From contig DKPN01000027.1 of NCBI GenBank assembly GCA_002471195.1, positions 10,841 to 74,840 on the forward strand: a stretch of DNA of 64,000 bases, read 5' to 3'. Position 1 is the first letter of the stretch. Each line of letters opens with the position of its first letter. The stretch is from Bacteroides sp. UBA7333 (GTDB lineage: Bacteria > Bacteroidota > Bacteroidia > Bacteroidales > Bacteroidaceae). Below the pieces are notes generated by a model, which saw nothing but the letters and a program-made list of their open reading frames with translations, did not search any database and had not been told where the DNA came from. Positions 35,831 through 45,243 of the stretch are shown here, in pieces. The translations under genes and the position numbers were made by a program.

Positions 35831-37069
35831 CTATTTAAATATCAACGTCGAAAGATAATTAGGATCAAACATCTCATTGGCTACATCCAGCAACTCTTTC
35901 GTGGTAACTGCCTCGATGCGCTTACACACAGCGGGCAGATTTTCAAATTTACGATAATGTAAGAATATTTTAGCCATTCCTAAGGCATTATTTTCATAAT
36001 TATCTGATGCTACACGTATTTGTCCTATCAATTGTTTTTTGGCCGCTTGAAGTTGCGACGAATTCATCTCTACATCGCGAAGCTTTTGTAGCTCCTTATG
36101 AGTGAGTTGCAAACACTTATCTACATCTTCAACATCGGTTCCAAAATAGATGCTAAACGCACCGGTATCAGTATATGAGGTCAGATTCGACTCTACATTG
36201 TAAACCAAGCCACGACGCTCGCGTAGCGACACATTCAAACGACTATTCATGCCTGGACCCCCCAATATATTGTTGAGCAGATATAAAGCGGTACGCTTGT
36301 CGTTGTAGGCACTATATCCGCGACTACCTATCATCACATGAGCCTGATTGGTATCTTTGTGGATAGTAATATTTTGAGGCTGATATGGAAGGGGCAAACT
36401 ACGTTTATTCTCTTGAAACAGGCCGGTAGGTATATCTTTTAAGTTTTTCTCCAACAGCCGTATCACCTTTTTAATATCGATGTTTCCTTGTATAAAGAAT
36501 ATCATATTTTCGGGCTGATATAAACGCTGTGTAAAATCGAGGGCATTTTGGGTGGTAAATTGCTTTAACTGATCGGGACGCCCCAGTATATTGCGACCTA
36601 AGGCATGACCTTGAAAAAGTAAATCTTCAAAATCATCGAAAATCAGTTCAGAAGGGTTGTCTTCGTACGATTGTATCTCATCGATAATCACCTCTACCTC
36701 TTTATCAATCTCTTTTTGAGGATAGGTTGAGTTGAACACAATATCACAAAGCAATTCGATAGCCCTGGGCATATCCGAAGCCAAGAAAGCCGAGTAGATA
36801 ACCGTCTCTTCTTTGTTGGTATAAGCATTCAAATCGCCTCCTACTGCCTCCATTCGATTAAGGATATGCCATGCTTTGCGATGGGTAGTGCCTTTAAACA
36901 CCATATGTTCAACAAAGTGTGCCATGCCTTGCTCTTGTGGAAGTTCGTCGCGTGTACCGGCATCAATAGCAAAACCGCAGTAGGTAACATCGGTTTGCAC
37001 ATGTCGGTATATCACTCTCAATCCGTTCGATAATGTGTGCTCAACGGGATCTATTGTTAATTTTTTCAT
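35831..37069 (-). CDS. M16 family zinc peptidase (insulinase/processing-peptidase type)
   Basis: 412 residues, the length of single-lobed PqqL/YmxG-type peptidases. The inverted zinc motif HFVEHMVFKGT is at about residues 46-56, with the third ligand Glu further on (NKEETVIYSAF ... EVEVIIDEI). The C-terminal domain carries GGPGMNSRLNVSLRERRGLVYNV, typical of the R/Y-containing substrate-binding half. Cytoplasmic, with no signal peptide visible. Substrate unknown. First gene of a two-gene operon with the SIMPL protein. Confidence 0.94.
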   Translation of the reverse strand: MKKLTIDPVEHTLSNGLRVIYRHVQTDVTYCGFAIDAGTRDELPQEQGMAHFVEHMVFKGTTHRKAWHILNRMEAVGGDLNAYTNKEETVIYSAFLASDMPRAIELLCDIVFNSTYPQKEIDKEVEVIIDEIQSYEDNPSELIFDDFEDLLFQGHALGRNILGRPDQLKQFTTQNALDFTQRLYQPENMIFFIQGNIDIKKVIRLLEKNLKDIPTGLFQENKRSLPLPYQPQNITIHKDTNQAHVMIGSRGYSAYNDKRTALYLLNNILGGPGMNSRLNVSLRERRGLVYNVESNLTSYTDTGAFSIYFGTDVEDVDKCLQLTHKELQKLRDVEMNSSQLQAAKKQLIGQIRVASDNYENNALGMAKIFLHYRKFENLPAVCKRIEAVTTKELLDVANEMFDPNYLSTLIFK

Positions 37070-37095
37070 TCTATGTACAAACTTTTAATGAAGGT

Positions 37096-37104
37096 GCAAA
37101 AATA
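37096..37104 (-). promoter_or_regulatory. -7 promoter box for the M16/SIMPL operon (TATTTTTGC)
   Basis: Minus-strand TAnnTTTGY match 27 bp upstream of the ATG at 37069. On the plus strand GATATTTGT at 37137-37145 is a near-match for the divergent LOG-family gene. Confidence 0.55.
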
Positions 37105-37170
37105 CAATAAAACTTATTGTCGTTATTCTAAAATTATGGATATTTGTAAACTAATACATCTTAGTCACAT

Positions 37171-37707
37171 ATGGTTAATATAGGAATATTCTGTGCAGCA
37201 TCCCAAGATATCGATTGCATTTATTATGATTGTGCTACCGAAATAGGTCAATGGATAGGCCAAAATGGTAACACTTTGATATATGGAGGGGCCGATTTGG
37301 GCTTGATGGAATGCACTGCAAAAGCTACGAAAGAGGCAGGTGGAACAGTGATTGGTGTAGTGCCCGAAAAGCTAGAAGAAAAGGGCCGTGTCAGCACGTT
37401 ACTGGATAGAACCATAAGAACTCACAACCTAAGCGACCGCAAGGATGAAATAGTAGCTCTATCGGACTATCTCATAGCACTACCCGGTGGTGTAGGTACT
37501 TTGGATGAAATATTTCATGTGATTGCGGCTGCATCGATAGGTTATCATCATAAAAAGATATATTTAGTAAACATCAATGGGTTTTATGACACGTTGATAA
37601 AACTATTACACGAGATGGCCGAGAAAGGCTTTATTCGTCACTCATTGTCGACTTATATAGAGGAGGCAACATCACTTACGCAACTAAAAGAAATAATAAA
37701 AATATGA
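37171..37707 (+). CDS. LOG-family (TIGR00730) nucleoside monophosphate phosphoribohydrolase-like protein
   Basis: 178 residues. The signature PGGVGTLDEI and the GGADLGLMEC block near residue 50 define the LOG/TIGR00730 Rossmann family, whose members split N6-modified or plain purine nucleoside 5'-monophosphates into base and ribose 5-phosphate. Cytoplasmic. Its stop overlaps the SIS isomerase start by 4 bp (ATGA), so the two are translationally coupled. First gene of a long plus-strand run to 45234. Confidence 0.92.
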   Translation: MVNIGIFCAASQDIDCIYYDCATEIGQWIGQNGNTLIYGGADLGLMECTAKATKEAGGTVIGVVPEKLEEKGRVSTLLDRTIRTHNLSDRKDEIVALSDYLIALPGGVGTLDEIFHVIAAASIGYHHKKIYLVNINGFYDTLIKLLHEMAEKGFIRHSLSTYIEEATSLTQLKEIIKI

Positions 37708-38309
37708 TTGAATCGATCAAAGAACTATTGCAAAAAGAGGCTGAAGCCGTACTAAACATTCCCGTTACCGATGCATACGAAAAAGCTGTAGAGCTAATCG
37801 TAGAACAGATTCATCAAAAGAAGGGTAAGCTGGTAACAAGCGGTATGGGCAAAGCAGGACAAATTGCGATGAATATTGCTACTACGTTCTGCTCTACTGG
37901 TATTCCATCTGTTTTTTTACATCCCAGCGAAGCACAGCATGGCGATTTAGGCATTTTGCAAAAAAACGACTTACTATTACTTATTTCTAATTCAGGAAAA
38001 ACAAGAGAAATAGTAGAGTTAACACGTTTGGCTCATAATCTTGATCGCGATCTTAAGTTTATTGTTATCACGGGCAATGCCGACAGTCCGTTGGCTGCCG
38101 AGTCGGATGTTTGTTTAAGTACGGGCAAACCCGATGAAGTTTGTACATTGGGAATGACACCTACTACATCGACTACCATGATGACTGTGATTGGTGATAT
38201 CTTGGTAGTACAAACCATGAAGAAGACTCAATTCAACATAGAAGAATACTCAAAACGTCACCACGGCGGATATTTAGGTGAGAAATCAAGAGAACTATGC
38301 GAAAAGTAA
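37704..38309 (+). CDS. SIS-domain sugar-phosphate isomerase (KpsF/KdsD-like, without CBS domains)
   Basis: 201 residues. SIS fold blocks TSGMGKAGQIAMNIATTFCS, VFLHPSEAQHGDLGIL, LISNSGKTREIVEL and LGMTPTTSTTMMTVIGD resemble arabinose-5-phosphate isomerases, which start the Kdo pathway of lipopolysaccharide. It lacks the C-terminal CBS pair of E. coli KdsD. Overlaps both neighbours, the LOG protein by 4 bp and the PfkB kinase by 13 bp, so the three are made together. The flippase gene downstream fits an envelope-glycan role, but a nucleoside-salvage sugar role with LOG and PfkB is also possible. Confidence 0.88.
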   Translation: MIESIKELLQKEAEAVLNIPVTDAYEKAVELIVEQIHQKKGKLVTSGMGKAGQIAMNIATTFCSTGIPSVFLHPSEAQHGDLGILQKNDLLLLISNSGKTREIVELTRLAHNLDRDLKFIVITGNADSPLAAESDVCLSTGKPDEVCTLGMTPTTSTTMMTVIGDILVVQTMKKTQFNIEEYSKRHHGGYLGEKSRELCEK

Positions 38310-39220
38310 TTGGCATAGGCGAAACAATATACGACATAATCTTTGTGGATGGTCAGCCATCGGCTGCCGTCCCCGGAGGTTCTGTTTTTAATGGATTGGT
38401 ATCGCTTGCTCGCACTGGTGCCGATGTATCTTTTATTAGCGAAACAGGAAACGATAAGATAGGAAACATTATCTTGCAGTTTATGCGCGATAATGGCATA
38501 TCTACGCAATATGTAGATGTTTTTCCAGATGGTAAATCACCTATTTCATTGGCCTTTTTGAATGATAAAAACGATGCCGAATATCTTTTCTACAAAGACT
38601 ATCCGAAACAACGTTTAGAGGTGGCTTTTCCTAAGATAGAAGAAGATGATATCGTAGTGTTTGGTTCGTTTTATGCACTCAACCCGGTATTGCGCGAAAA
38701 GGTACTCGAGTTATTAGAAATGGCTCGCGAAAAAAAAGCGATTGTTTATTACGATCCCAACTTTCGCAGCACTCACAAGAATGAAGCCATGAAATTGGCA
38801 CCAACGATTATCGAAAACTTAGAGTATGCCGATATAGTAAGGGGTTCAAATGAAGATTTCTTCTACATGTATGCAATGGAAGATATCGATAAGGTTTATA
38901 AAAACAAAATTAAATTTTATTGTCCCAACTTTATCTGTACGCGAGGAGGAAAAAATATAGAACTTTATACCAACCATTTTAAAGAGGAGTATTCAATCCA
39001 GCCCATCGAAACTGTAAGTACTATTGGTGCAGGCGACAATTTTAATGCCGGTATCATATATGGGTTATTAAAATATGACATACGTCATCGCGATTTGAAC
39101 AATTTGGATAAAAAGTATTGGGATAAGGTGATGGAATGTGGCATCAAATTCTCGGCAGAAGCTTGCAAAAGCTTTAATAACTATGTGTCGCAAGAGTTTG
39201 CAAACGCCAATCATTTATAG
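38297..39220 (+). CDS. PfkB-family carbohydrate kinase
   Basis: 307 residues. The ribokinase fold is seen from VIGIGETIYDIIFVDG and AAVPGGSVFNGLVSLAR at the N-terminus to the anion-hole/catalytic motif TIGAGDNFNAGI near residue 250, in which the Asp is the catalytic base. It phosphorylates a sugar or nucleoside with ATP; the substrate is not predictable. It overlaps the SIS gene by 13 bp, so it may act on a related sugar. Confidence 0.92.
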   Translation: MRKVIGIGETIYDIIFVDGQPSAAVPGGSVFNGLVSLARTGADVSFISETGNDKIGNIILQFMRDNGISTQYVDVFPDGKSPISLAFLNDKNDAEYLFYKDYPKQRLEVAFPKIEEDDIVVFGSFYALNPVLREKVLELLEMAREKKAIVYYDPNFRSTHKNEAMKLAPTIIENLEYADIVRGSNEDFFYMYAMEDIDKVYKNKIKFYCPNFICTRGGKNIELYTNHFKEEYSIQPIETVSTIGAGDNFNAGIIYGLLKYDIRHRDLNNLDKKYWDKVMECGIKFSAEACKSFNNYVSQEFANANHL

Positions 39221-39239
39221 CTGAAATATAAAAAAAACA

Positions 39240-40262
39240 ATGGAAGAGAATTTTGATATACGCGAACATCAACTAAACAAAAAGGAGCGAGACTTTGAAA
39301 ATGCCTTGCGTCCGCTAAGTTTTGATGATTTTAGCGGTCAAGATAAAGTAGTCGAGAACTTGGGCATATTTGTTCAGGCGGCTCGTTTGCGTGGCGAAGC
39401 ACTCGACCATGTACTTCTTCATGGCCCTCCGGGGTTGGGAAAAACAACGTTATCGAATATTATAGCCAACGAACTGGGGGTAGGATTTAAAGTGACTTCG
39501 GGCCCCGTTTTGGACAAGCCGGGCGATTTGGCCGGTGTTTTAACCAGTCTCGAACCCAACGACGTGCTTTTCATTGATGAGATTCACCGCCTTTCTCCTG
39601 TAGTAGAAGAGTATCTCTATTCGGCCATGGAGGATTATCGCATTGATATAATGATTGATAAAGGACCATCGGCTCGTAGTATTCAGATTGACCTGAACCC
39701 ATTTACATTGGTCGGCGCCACTACTCGTAGCGGATTGCTAACAGCTCCACTGCGTGCACGTTTTGGCATCAATCTTCATCTCGAATATTACGACGATGAC
39801 ATCTTAAGTAATATTATCCGTCGATCGGCTTCTATTCTCGATGTACCTTGCTCTATACCTGCGGCAGGCGAAATTGCATCGCGCAGTCGTGGCACGCCAC
39901 GTATTGCCAATGCCTTGTTGCGCCGTGTTAGAGACTTTGCACAAGTCAAAGGTTCAGGAGCGATAGATACTGAAATATCAAATTATGCACTCGAAGCGCT
40001 TAATATTGACAGATATGGTTTAGACGAGATAGACAACAAAATACTTTGTACGATTATTGATAAATTTAAGGGAGGTCCGGTGGGTATCACCACCATTGCA
40101 ACTGCTTTGGGCGAAGATCCGGGAACCATCGAGGAGGTATACGAACCATTCCTCATTAAAGAGGGTTTCTTAAAGCGTACTCCCCGCGGAAGAGAAGTGA
40201 CCGAATTGGCCTATCAACATTTAGGTAGAATATCATCCAGTTCGCAACACACTCTTTTTTAA
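39240..40262 (+). CDS. ruvB: Holliday junction branch migration helicase RuvB
   Basis: 340 residues. AAA+ motor that drives branch migration with RuvA during recombination repair. Visible: RPLSFDDFSGQDKV, Walker A GPPGLGKTTL, Walker B FIDEIHRLS, sensor I VGATTRSGLL, arginine-bearing SRSRGTPRIANALLRRVRDF, and the C-terminal winged helix with GGPVGITTIA and FLKRTPRGREVT. Lies 19 bp after the PfkB kinase gene and 11 bp before the flippase; ruvA and ruvC are not in the window. Confidence 0.98.
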   Translation: MEENFDIREHQLNKKERDFENALRPLSFDDFSGQDKVVENLGIFVQAARLRGEALDHVLLHGPPGLGKTTLSNIIANELGVGFKVTSGPVLDKPGDLAGVLTSLEPNDVLFIDEIHRLSPVVEEYLYSAMEDYRIDIMIDKGPSARSIQIDLNPFTLVGATTRSGLLTAPLRARFGINLHLEYYDDDILSNIIRRSASILDVPCSIPAAGEIASRSRGTPRIANALLRRVRDFAQVKGSGAIDTEISNYALEALNIDRYGLDEIDNKILCTIIDKFKGGPVGITTIATALGEDPGTIEEVYEPFLIKEGFLKRTPRGREVTELAYQHLGRISSSSQHTLF

Positions 40263-40273
40263 AAAATAAATGC

Positions 40274-41719
40274 ATGGCAGAACTAAAGTCGCTTGTAAAA
40301 GACACAGCAATATATGGCATTAGCAGCATAGTAGGACGTTTCCTGAACTACCTGTTGGTGCCTATTTACACCCTTACTATGCCTGCTTCTACGGGCGATT
40401 ATGGAGTAATCACACAAATGTATGCCATCACAGCACTTCTTTTAGTATTGCTAACATGCGGCATGGAAACGGGTTTCTTCCGTTTTGCGAATAAAGATGG
40501 AGAAAGCCCCGCAAGAGTCTATTCTACTACGTTGATAGCAGTTGGCATCATTGCGCTCTCATTTCTATTTGTCTGTCTTGTTTTTTTACAACCCATCTCC
40601 AATTGGATGGGATTTGGAAATAATCCATGGTATTTGGGTATGATGTTAATAGTCATTGCAATGGATGCCATTCAGAGTATTCCTTTTGCATATCTACGTT
40701 ACCAGAAACGTCCCATCAGGTTTGCTGCACTAAAGATGCTTTTCATTGTAACGAGCATACTCCTGAATATCATCTATTTTGTTTTCATGAAGGGAACCAA
40801 TGTAGGCGCAGCTTTCTTTATTAACTTAATCTGTACATCGGTAGTAATGCTCTGCTTGATTCCACAATTAAGAGGATTTAAGTATGAGTTCGACCGCCCG
40901 TTGGTAAAACGAATGTTCAACTACTCCTTCCCCATTATGATATTGGGTATTGCGGGTATTCTAAACCAAGTAGCCGACCGTATTATCTTCCCATTTGTGT
41001 ATCCTGATAGAGCTATGGCTGATGTTCAACTAGGTATTTATGGAGCCACAAGCAAAATAGCCATGGTGATGGTGATGTTTATACAAGCATTCCGCTTTGC
41101 TTACGAGCCATTCGTTTTTGGAAAAAGTAAAGAAAAAGATAATAAGAATCTCTATGCCATGGCCATGAAATACTTTATCATCTTTGCACTTCTGGGCTTT
41201 TTAGGTGTGATGTTTTATCTCGATATTCTTAAATATCTAATCGGGAAAGACTACTGGGAAGGACTGCGAGTAGTACCGATCGTAATGATGGCCGAACTCT
41301 TTATGGGTATCTATTTCAACCTCTCATTCTGGTATAAGTTGACAGATCAAACCCGTTGGGGAGCTTATTTTTCGATAATTGCTTGCCTTATTGTTATCTT
41401 AATGAATATATTTTTGATTCCTATTTATGGATATATGGCCTGCGCATGGGCAGGGTTTACCGGTTATGGCGTAGCCATGCTACTCTCCTATTTTGTAGGC
41501 CAAAAAAAATATCCTATCAACTATGACATGAAAGGGATTGCACTATATACCATCTTAGCAACATCGTTATTTATTACTGGTTACTGTTTCAATTACGGGC
41601 CATTATGGCTTACTATGATAATTCGCACCCTATTGCTATTAGCATTTATAGGTTTTATTATAAAACGCGACTTACCACTGAACCAAATACCCCTTATCAA
41701 CCGTTTCGTAAAAAAATAA
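40274..41719 (+). CDS. Wzx-type oligosaccharide flippase / polysaccharide biosynthesis membrane protein
   Basis: 481 residues with about 12-14 hydrophobic segments spread along the chain. The N-terminus KDTAIYGISSIVGRFLNYLL and the following PIYTLTMPASTGDYGVITQMYAI are typical of the MOP/Wzx superfamily, which moves lipid-linked glycans across the inner membrane. No glycosyltransferase cluster lies around it; in Bacteroidetes this gene often sits alone next to ruvB. Confidence 0.9.
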   Translation: MAELKSLVKDTAIYGISSIVGRFLNYLLVPIYTLTMPASTGDYGVITQMYAITALLLVLLTCGMETGFFRFANKDGESPARVYSTTLIAVGIIALSFLFVCLVFLQPISNWMGFGNNPWYLGMMLIVIAMDAIQSIPFAYLRYQKRPIRFAALKMLFIVTSILLNIIYFVFMKGTNVGAAFFINLICTSVVMLCLIPQLRGFKYEFDRPLVKRMFNYSFPIMILGIAGILNQVADRIIFPFVYPDRAMADVQLGIYGATSKIAMVMVMFIQAFRFAYEPFVFGKSKEKDNKNLYAMAMKYFIIFALLGFLGVMFYLDILKYLIGKDYWEGLRVVPIVMMAELFMGIYFNLSFWYKLTDQTRWGAYFSIIACLIVILMNIFLIPIYGYMACAWAGFTGYGVAMLLSYFVGQKKYPINYDMKGIALYTILATSLFITGYCFNYGPLWLTMIIRTLLLLAFIGFIIKRDLPLNQIPLINRFVKK

Positions 41720-41722
41720 CTT

Positions 41723-43078
41723 ATGAAAGCAGACCAACGCAATGTATTAGCTGTCAAGAAGTTTATCAACGAGTATCTTGACCTTAGAAAAGACAAAGAA
41801 GACGAAATAAAAACCATAGAATCTATCCGCAAAGGAGTTGAGTTTAAAGGTGCAAATCTTTGGATTTTGATTTTTGCAGTGTTCATGGCATCATTAGGCC
41901 TCAACGTGAACTCGACGGCGGTTATTATTGGAGCCATGTTGATATCTCCATTAATGGGACCTATTATGGGGGTAGGATTATCGGTAGGAATGAACGATTT
42001 TGAGTTGATGAAACGTTCTTTAAAGAGTTACTTTATCACTACCATGTTCTGTGTCATTACAGCTACCATCTACTTTTTGTTTACACCGATAGCCGAAGCT
42101 CGCTCCGAACTATTGGCACGTACATCGCCTTCTATATATGATGTATTTATTGCATTATTAGGCGGTATGGCAGGGGTAGTAGCACTCTCTACTAAAGAAA
42201 AAGGCAATGTTATACCGGGAGTAGCTATAGCTACCGCTTTGATGCCTCCACTTTGTACGGCAGGATATGGAATTGCATCGGGCAACTTAGTCTATTTTCT
42301 AGGTGCCTTCTATCTATATTTCATTAATTCAGTATTTATCAGTGTTGCTACTTTTATCGGTGTGAGAGTCATGCACTTCAAACGCAAAGAGTTTGTGGAT
42401 AAAAAAAGAGAGTCAACAGTACGAAAATACATCATACTTATTGCCATAATAACGATGGCCCCGGCTATTTATCTTACCTTCGATATTATTAAGATAACCT
42501 TTTATGAGAGCGCTGCCAATAAGTTTATTAACGAGCAGCTTGCTTTTATCAATACACAAGTGATTGATAAAAAAATAAACTACGAAGAAAAAGAGATTAA
42601 AGTCGTTTTATTGGGCGAAGATGTGCCCGAAGCATCGTTAGCTATTGCACGCGATATGCTCAAAAACTATAAATTAGGAGAAACAAAGTTGACAGTAATG
42701 CAGGGTATGAATGGCAACCAAATAGACATGACATCGATGAAAGCGATGTTGATGGAAGACTTCTACAAAAACAGCGAACAGCGATTGCTCGAACAACGTT
42801 CGCAAATCAGTCATTTAGAAACCGAATTACAACGATATAAGAGTTATGACGAAATAAATAACTCATTAATCCCTGAAATGAAAGTTTTATTTCCCGGAAT
42901 ACAAAATATAGGTGTATCAAGAATGGTGGAGGTAAGTGTTGAGTCAATGAAAAAAGACACCTTCGAAGTAGCCATATTAGATTTCGAAAACCATCCTGGA
43001 ACGAAAGAGACGGAAAAAATTAAACAGTGGCTACAAGCCCGTTTAAAATCGAATAACATCAAGCTGATTATTCAATAA
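41723..43078 (+). CDS. DUF389 (TIGR00341-like) membrane protein
   Basis: 451 residues. The membrane region (about residues 48-260) has the DUF389 signature NSTAVIIGAMLISPLMGPIMGVGLSVG and GVAIATALMPPLCTAGYGIA. The C-terminal half is soluble and coiled-coil-like (SEQRLLEQRSQISHLETEL). Function unknown. Starts 3 bp after the flippase stop. Confidence 0.92.
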   Translation: MKADQRNVLAVKKFINEYLDLRKDKEDEIKTIESIRKGVEFKGANLWILIFAVFMASLGLNVNSTAVIIGAMLISPLMGPIMGVGLSVGMNDFELMKRSLKSYFITTMFCVITATIYFLFTPIAEARSELLARTSPSIYDVFIALLGGMAGVVALSTKEKGNVIPGVAIATALMPPLCTAGYGIASGNLVYFLGAFYLYFINSVFISVATFIGVRVMHFKRKEFVDKKRESTVRKYIILIAIITMAPAIYLTFDIIKITFYESAANKFINEQLAFINTQVIDKKINYEEKEIKVVLLGEDVPEASLAIARDMLKNYKLGETKLTVMQGMNGNQIDMTSMKAMLMEDFYKNSEQRLLEQRSQISHLETELQRYKSYDEINNSLIPEMKVLFPGIQNIGVSRMVEVSVESMKKDTFEVAILDFENHPGTKETEKIKQWLQARLKSNNIKLIIQ

Positions 43079-43101
43079 GTTAACTCCTAAAGAAAAATAC
43101 T

Positions 43102-45234
43102 ATGAAACATAAACTCCTTTTTGTGCTTATGATGGCACTCTATACCACCACATCTTTTGCCGATGAGGGTATGTGGATGTTGGGCAGCATCAATAAACCC
43201 ATGCAAGCCACCATGCACGACTTAGGTCTTAAAATTCCATTCGATAAGGTATACAGCCCTAAGCACAACTCTTTGTCGAATGCGGTGGTCAACTTTGGTG
43301 GTTTCTGTTCGGGTGTAGTTGTTTCAGCCGATGGATTGGTTTTTACCAATCATCATTGCGGCTTTAATAGTATTCAACAACATTCATCGGTAGAGCACGA
43401 TTATACAGAAAATGGTTTTGTAGCGCAATCGCTTTCCGAAGAGCTTCCCAATCCTGAGCTTTATGTTCGTTTTTTAATACGCTCTGAAGATGTGACAAAG
43501 CGTATATTAAGCCACGTTCCGGCTACAGCCACTGAGTATGAAAGAGGATCCATCATCGATTCTTTATCTTATATTATCGCCAACGAAGTAGCATTAGAAG
43601 ATAGCACATTGATAGGTGTGGTCGATTCGTATTATGCCGGAAATGAGTATTGGCTATCTGTTTATCGAGACTATGAGGATGTACGCCTTGTATTTGCTCC
43701 TCCGGCATCTATCGGTAAGTTTGGATGGGATACAGACAATTGGATGTGGCCACGTCATACAGGCGATTTCTGTGTATTTCGTATCTATGCCGGAAAAGAC
43801 AATCAGCCCGCTTCTTACTCTACCGAAAATATTCCATACCAACCATCTTATGTAGCTCCAATATCTTTATCAGGATATCAAGAAGGGTCATTCTGTATGA
43901 CTATGGGCTATCCGGGAACTACCGAAAGATATCTATCATCGTATGGTATCGAAGAGATGATGAAAGGGGTAAATCAATCGATGATTGATATGCGAGGCAT
44001 CAAACAAGATGTATGGAAAAACTGGATGAATCATTTCGATGAAATACGGATTCAATATGCGGCCAAATATGCAGAAAGTTCTAACTATTGGAAAAACAGC
44101 ATCGGAAAAAACCAATCAATCAAGGCATTAGACATCATTGAAAAGAAAAAAATGCAAGAGAGAACATTGGAAGCATGGATCAATCATCATCCCGAAGAGA
44201 AAGAAAAGTTAGATAGTTTATTCATCCATTTAGAAAGAGCTTATGCATCGCGCGATAGTTTGAATAAAGAGTTTTATTTCTATGTGGAAGCCTTTTTAAA
44301 TAGTGTTGAGTTAATACAACTCTCGCTTGAGACCTTAAATTTTGATTTTGAAGCCGATTCGCTTGATGTGGAAAGAAACCTCATGGCATTGGTTCAAAAA
44401 TACAACAATTACGAGCCTGCTGTCGACAAAGATGTTTTTGCCAATCTATTAAAACAATATCCTCACTACATGAAGGGCTATAAAATGCCTCCTTTATATG
44501 ATTCGATAAAGACTTATTATGCGAACGACATCGATCTATTTGTGAATGATTTGTATGAAAAATCAGAGTTTACCAACATGAATGGGCTTCGACGCTTTTT
44601 GGAAAGAGATAGTACATATAGCATTCTTGATGATATGGCAGTGACCGTTACATTAGATGCATTGACCTATGCGATGGAGCTAAATCATACCATGGAGCAA
44701 TCCAACGAAGAGATATCAAAAGGAGAACGATTGCTAAATAGTGCTATGCGACGCATGTACGCAACAAATCAATTTTATCCGGATGCCAACTTCTCAATGC
44801 GATTAAGTTTCGGAACAATTCAAGGATACAAGCCTTACGACGGTGCTTTCTTCAACTATTATACTACACCATTGGGTATTGTCGAGAAGTCGAAAAAGCA
44901 CAATGACGATGCCGATTTTAAGGTGAGTCCCGAACTTCTAGAGCTATTCAGCCAAGGCAATTATGGAAGATATGCCGACAAAAACGGAGAAATGCGTGTA
45001 TGTTTTATCTCAAACAATGATATAACCGGAGGCAATTCGGGGAGTGCCATGTTCAATGGCGAAGGCGAATTAATAGGATTGGCTTTCGATGGAAACTGGG
45101 AAGCAATGAGTAGCGATATTGCCTTCAATCCACAAATGCAAAGATGTATTGGTGTTGATGTGCGATACATGCTATTTGTTATCGAACAATATGGCAAAGC
45201 ATCACACATCATCAATGAACTGACGATTCAGTAG
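43102..45234 (+). CDS. S46 family dipeptidyl-peptidase (DPP7-like)
   Basis: 710 residues; signal peptide MKHKLLFVLMMALYTTTSFA. The trypsin-like core is split by a helical insertion, as in DPP7/DPP11. Catalytic residues are visible: His in TNHHCG (residues 84-85), Asp in the DTDNWMWPRHTGDF block, and Ser646 in TGGNSGSAMF. The specificity position is Gly664 in FDGNWEAMSSDIAF; Gly there goes with DPP7 (hydrophobic P1), while DPP11 has Arg. Periplasmic, releases dipeptides for peptide-based nutrition. Last of the 37-45 kb run and convergent with EamA with a 9-bp gap. Confidence 0.94.
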   Translation: MKHKLLFVLMMALYTTTSFADEGMWMLGSINKPMQATMHDLGLKIPFDKVYSPKHNSLSNAVVNFGGFCSGVVVSADGLVFTNHHCGFNSIQQHSSVEHDYTENGFVAQSLSEELPNPELYVRFLIRSEDVTKRILSHVPATATEYERGSIIDSLSYIIANEVALEDSTLIGVVDSYYAGNEYWLSVYRDYEDVRLVFAPPASIGKFGWDTDNWMWPRHTGDFCVFRIYAGKDNQPASYSTENIPYQPSYVAPISLSGYQEGSFCMTMGYPGTTERYLSSYGIEEMMKGVNQSMIDMRGIKQDVWKNWMNHFDEIRIQYAAKYAESSNYWKNSIGKNQSIKALDIIEKKKMQERTLEAWINHHPEEKEKLDSLFIHLERAYASRDSLNKEFYFYVEAFLNSVELIQLSLETLNFDFEADSLDVERNLMALVQKYNNYEPAVDKDVFANLLKQYPHYMKGYKMPPLYDSIKTYYANDIDLFVNDLYEKSEFTNMNGLRRFLERDSTYSILDDMAVTVTLDALTYAMELNHTMEQSNEEISKGERLLNSAMRRMYATNQFYPDANFSMRLSFGTIQGYKPYDGAFFNYYTTPLGIVEKSKKHNDDADFKVSPELLELFSQGNYGRYADKNGEMRVCFISNNDITGGNSGSAMFNGEGELIGLAFDGNWEAMSSDIAFNPQMQRCIGVDVRYMLFVIEQYGKASHIINELTIQ

Positions 45235-45243
45235 TCATTCATT

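Noticed and set aside
42394..42402. TGTGGATAA, a DnaA-box-like 9-mer
   Set aside because: Single copy inside the DUF389 coding region with no cluster around it; expected by chance.
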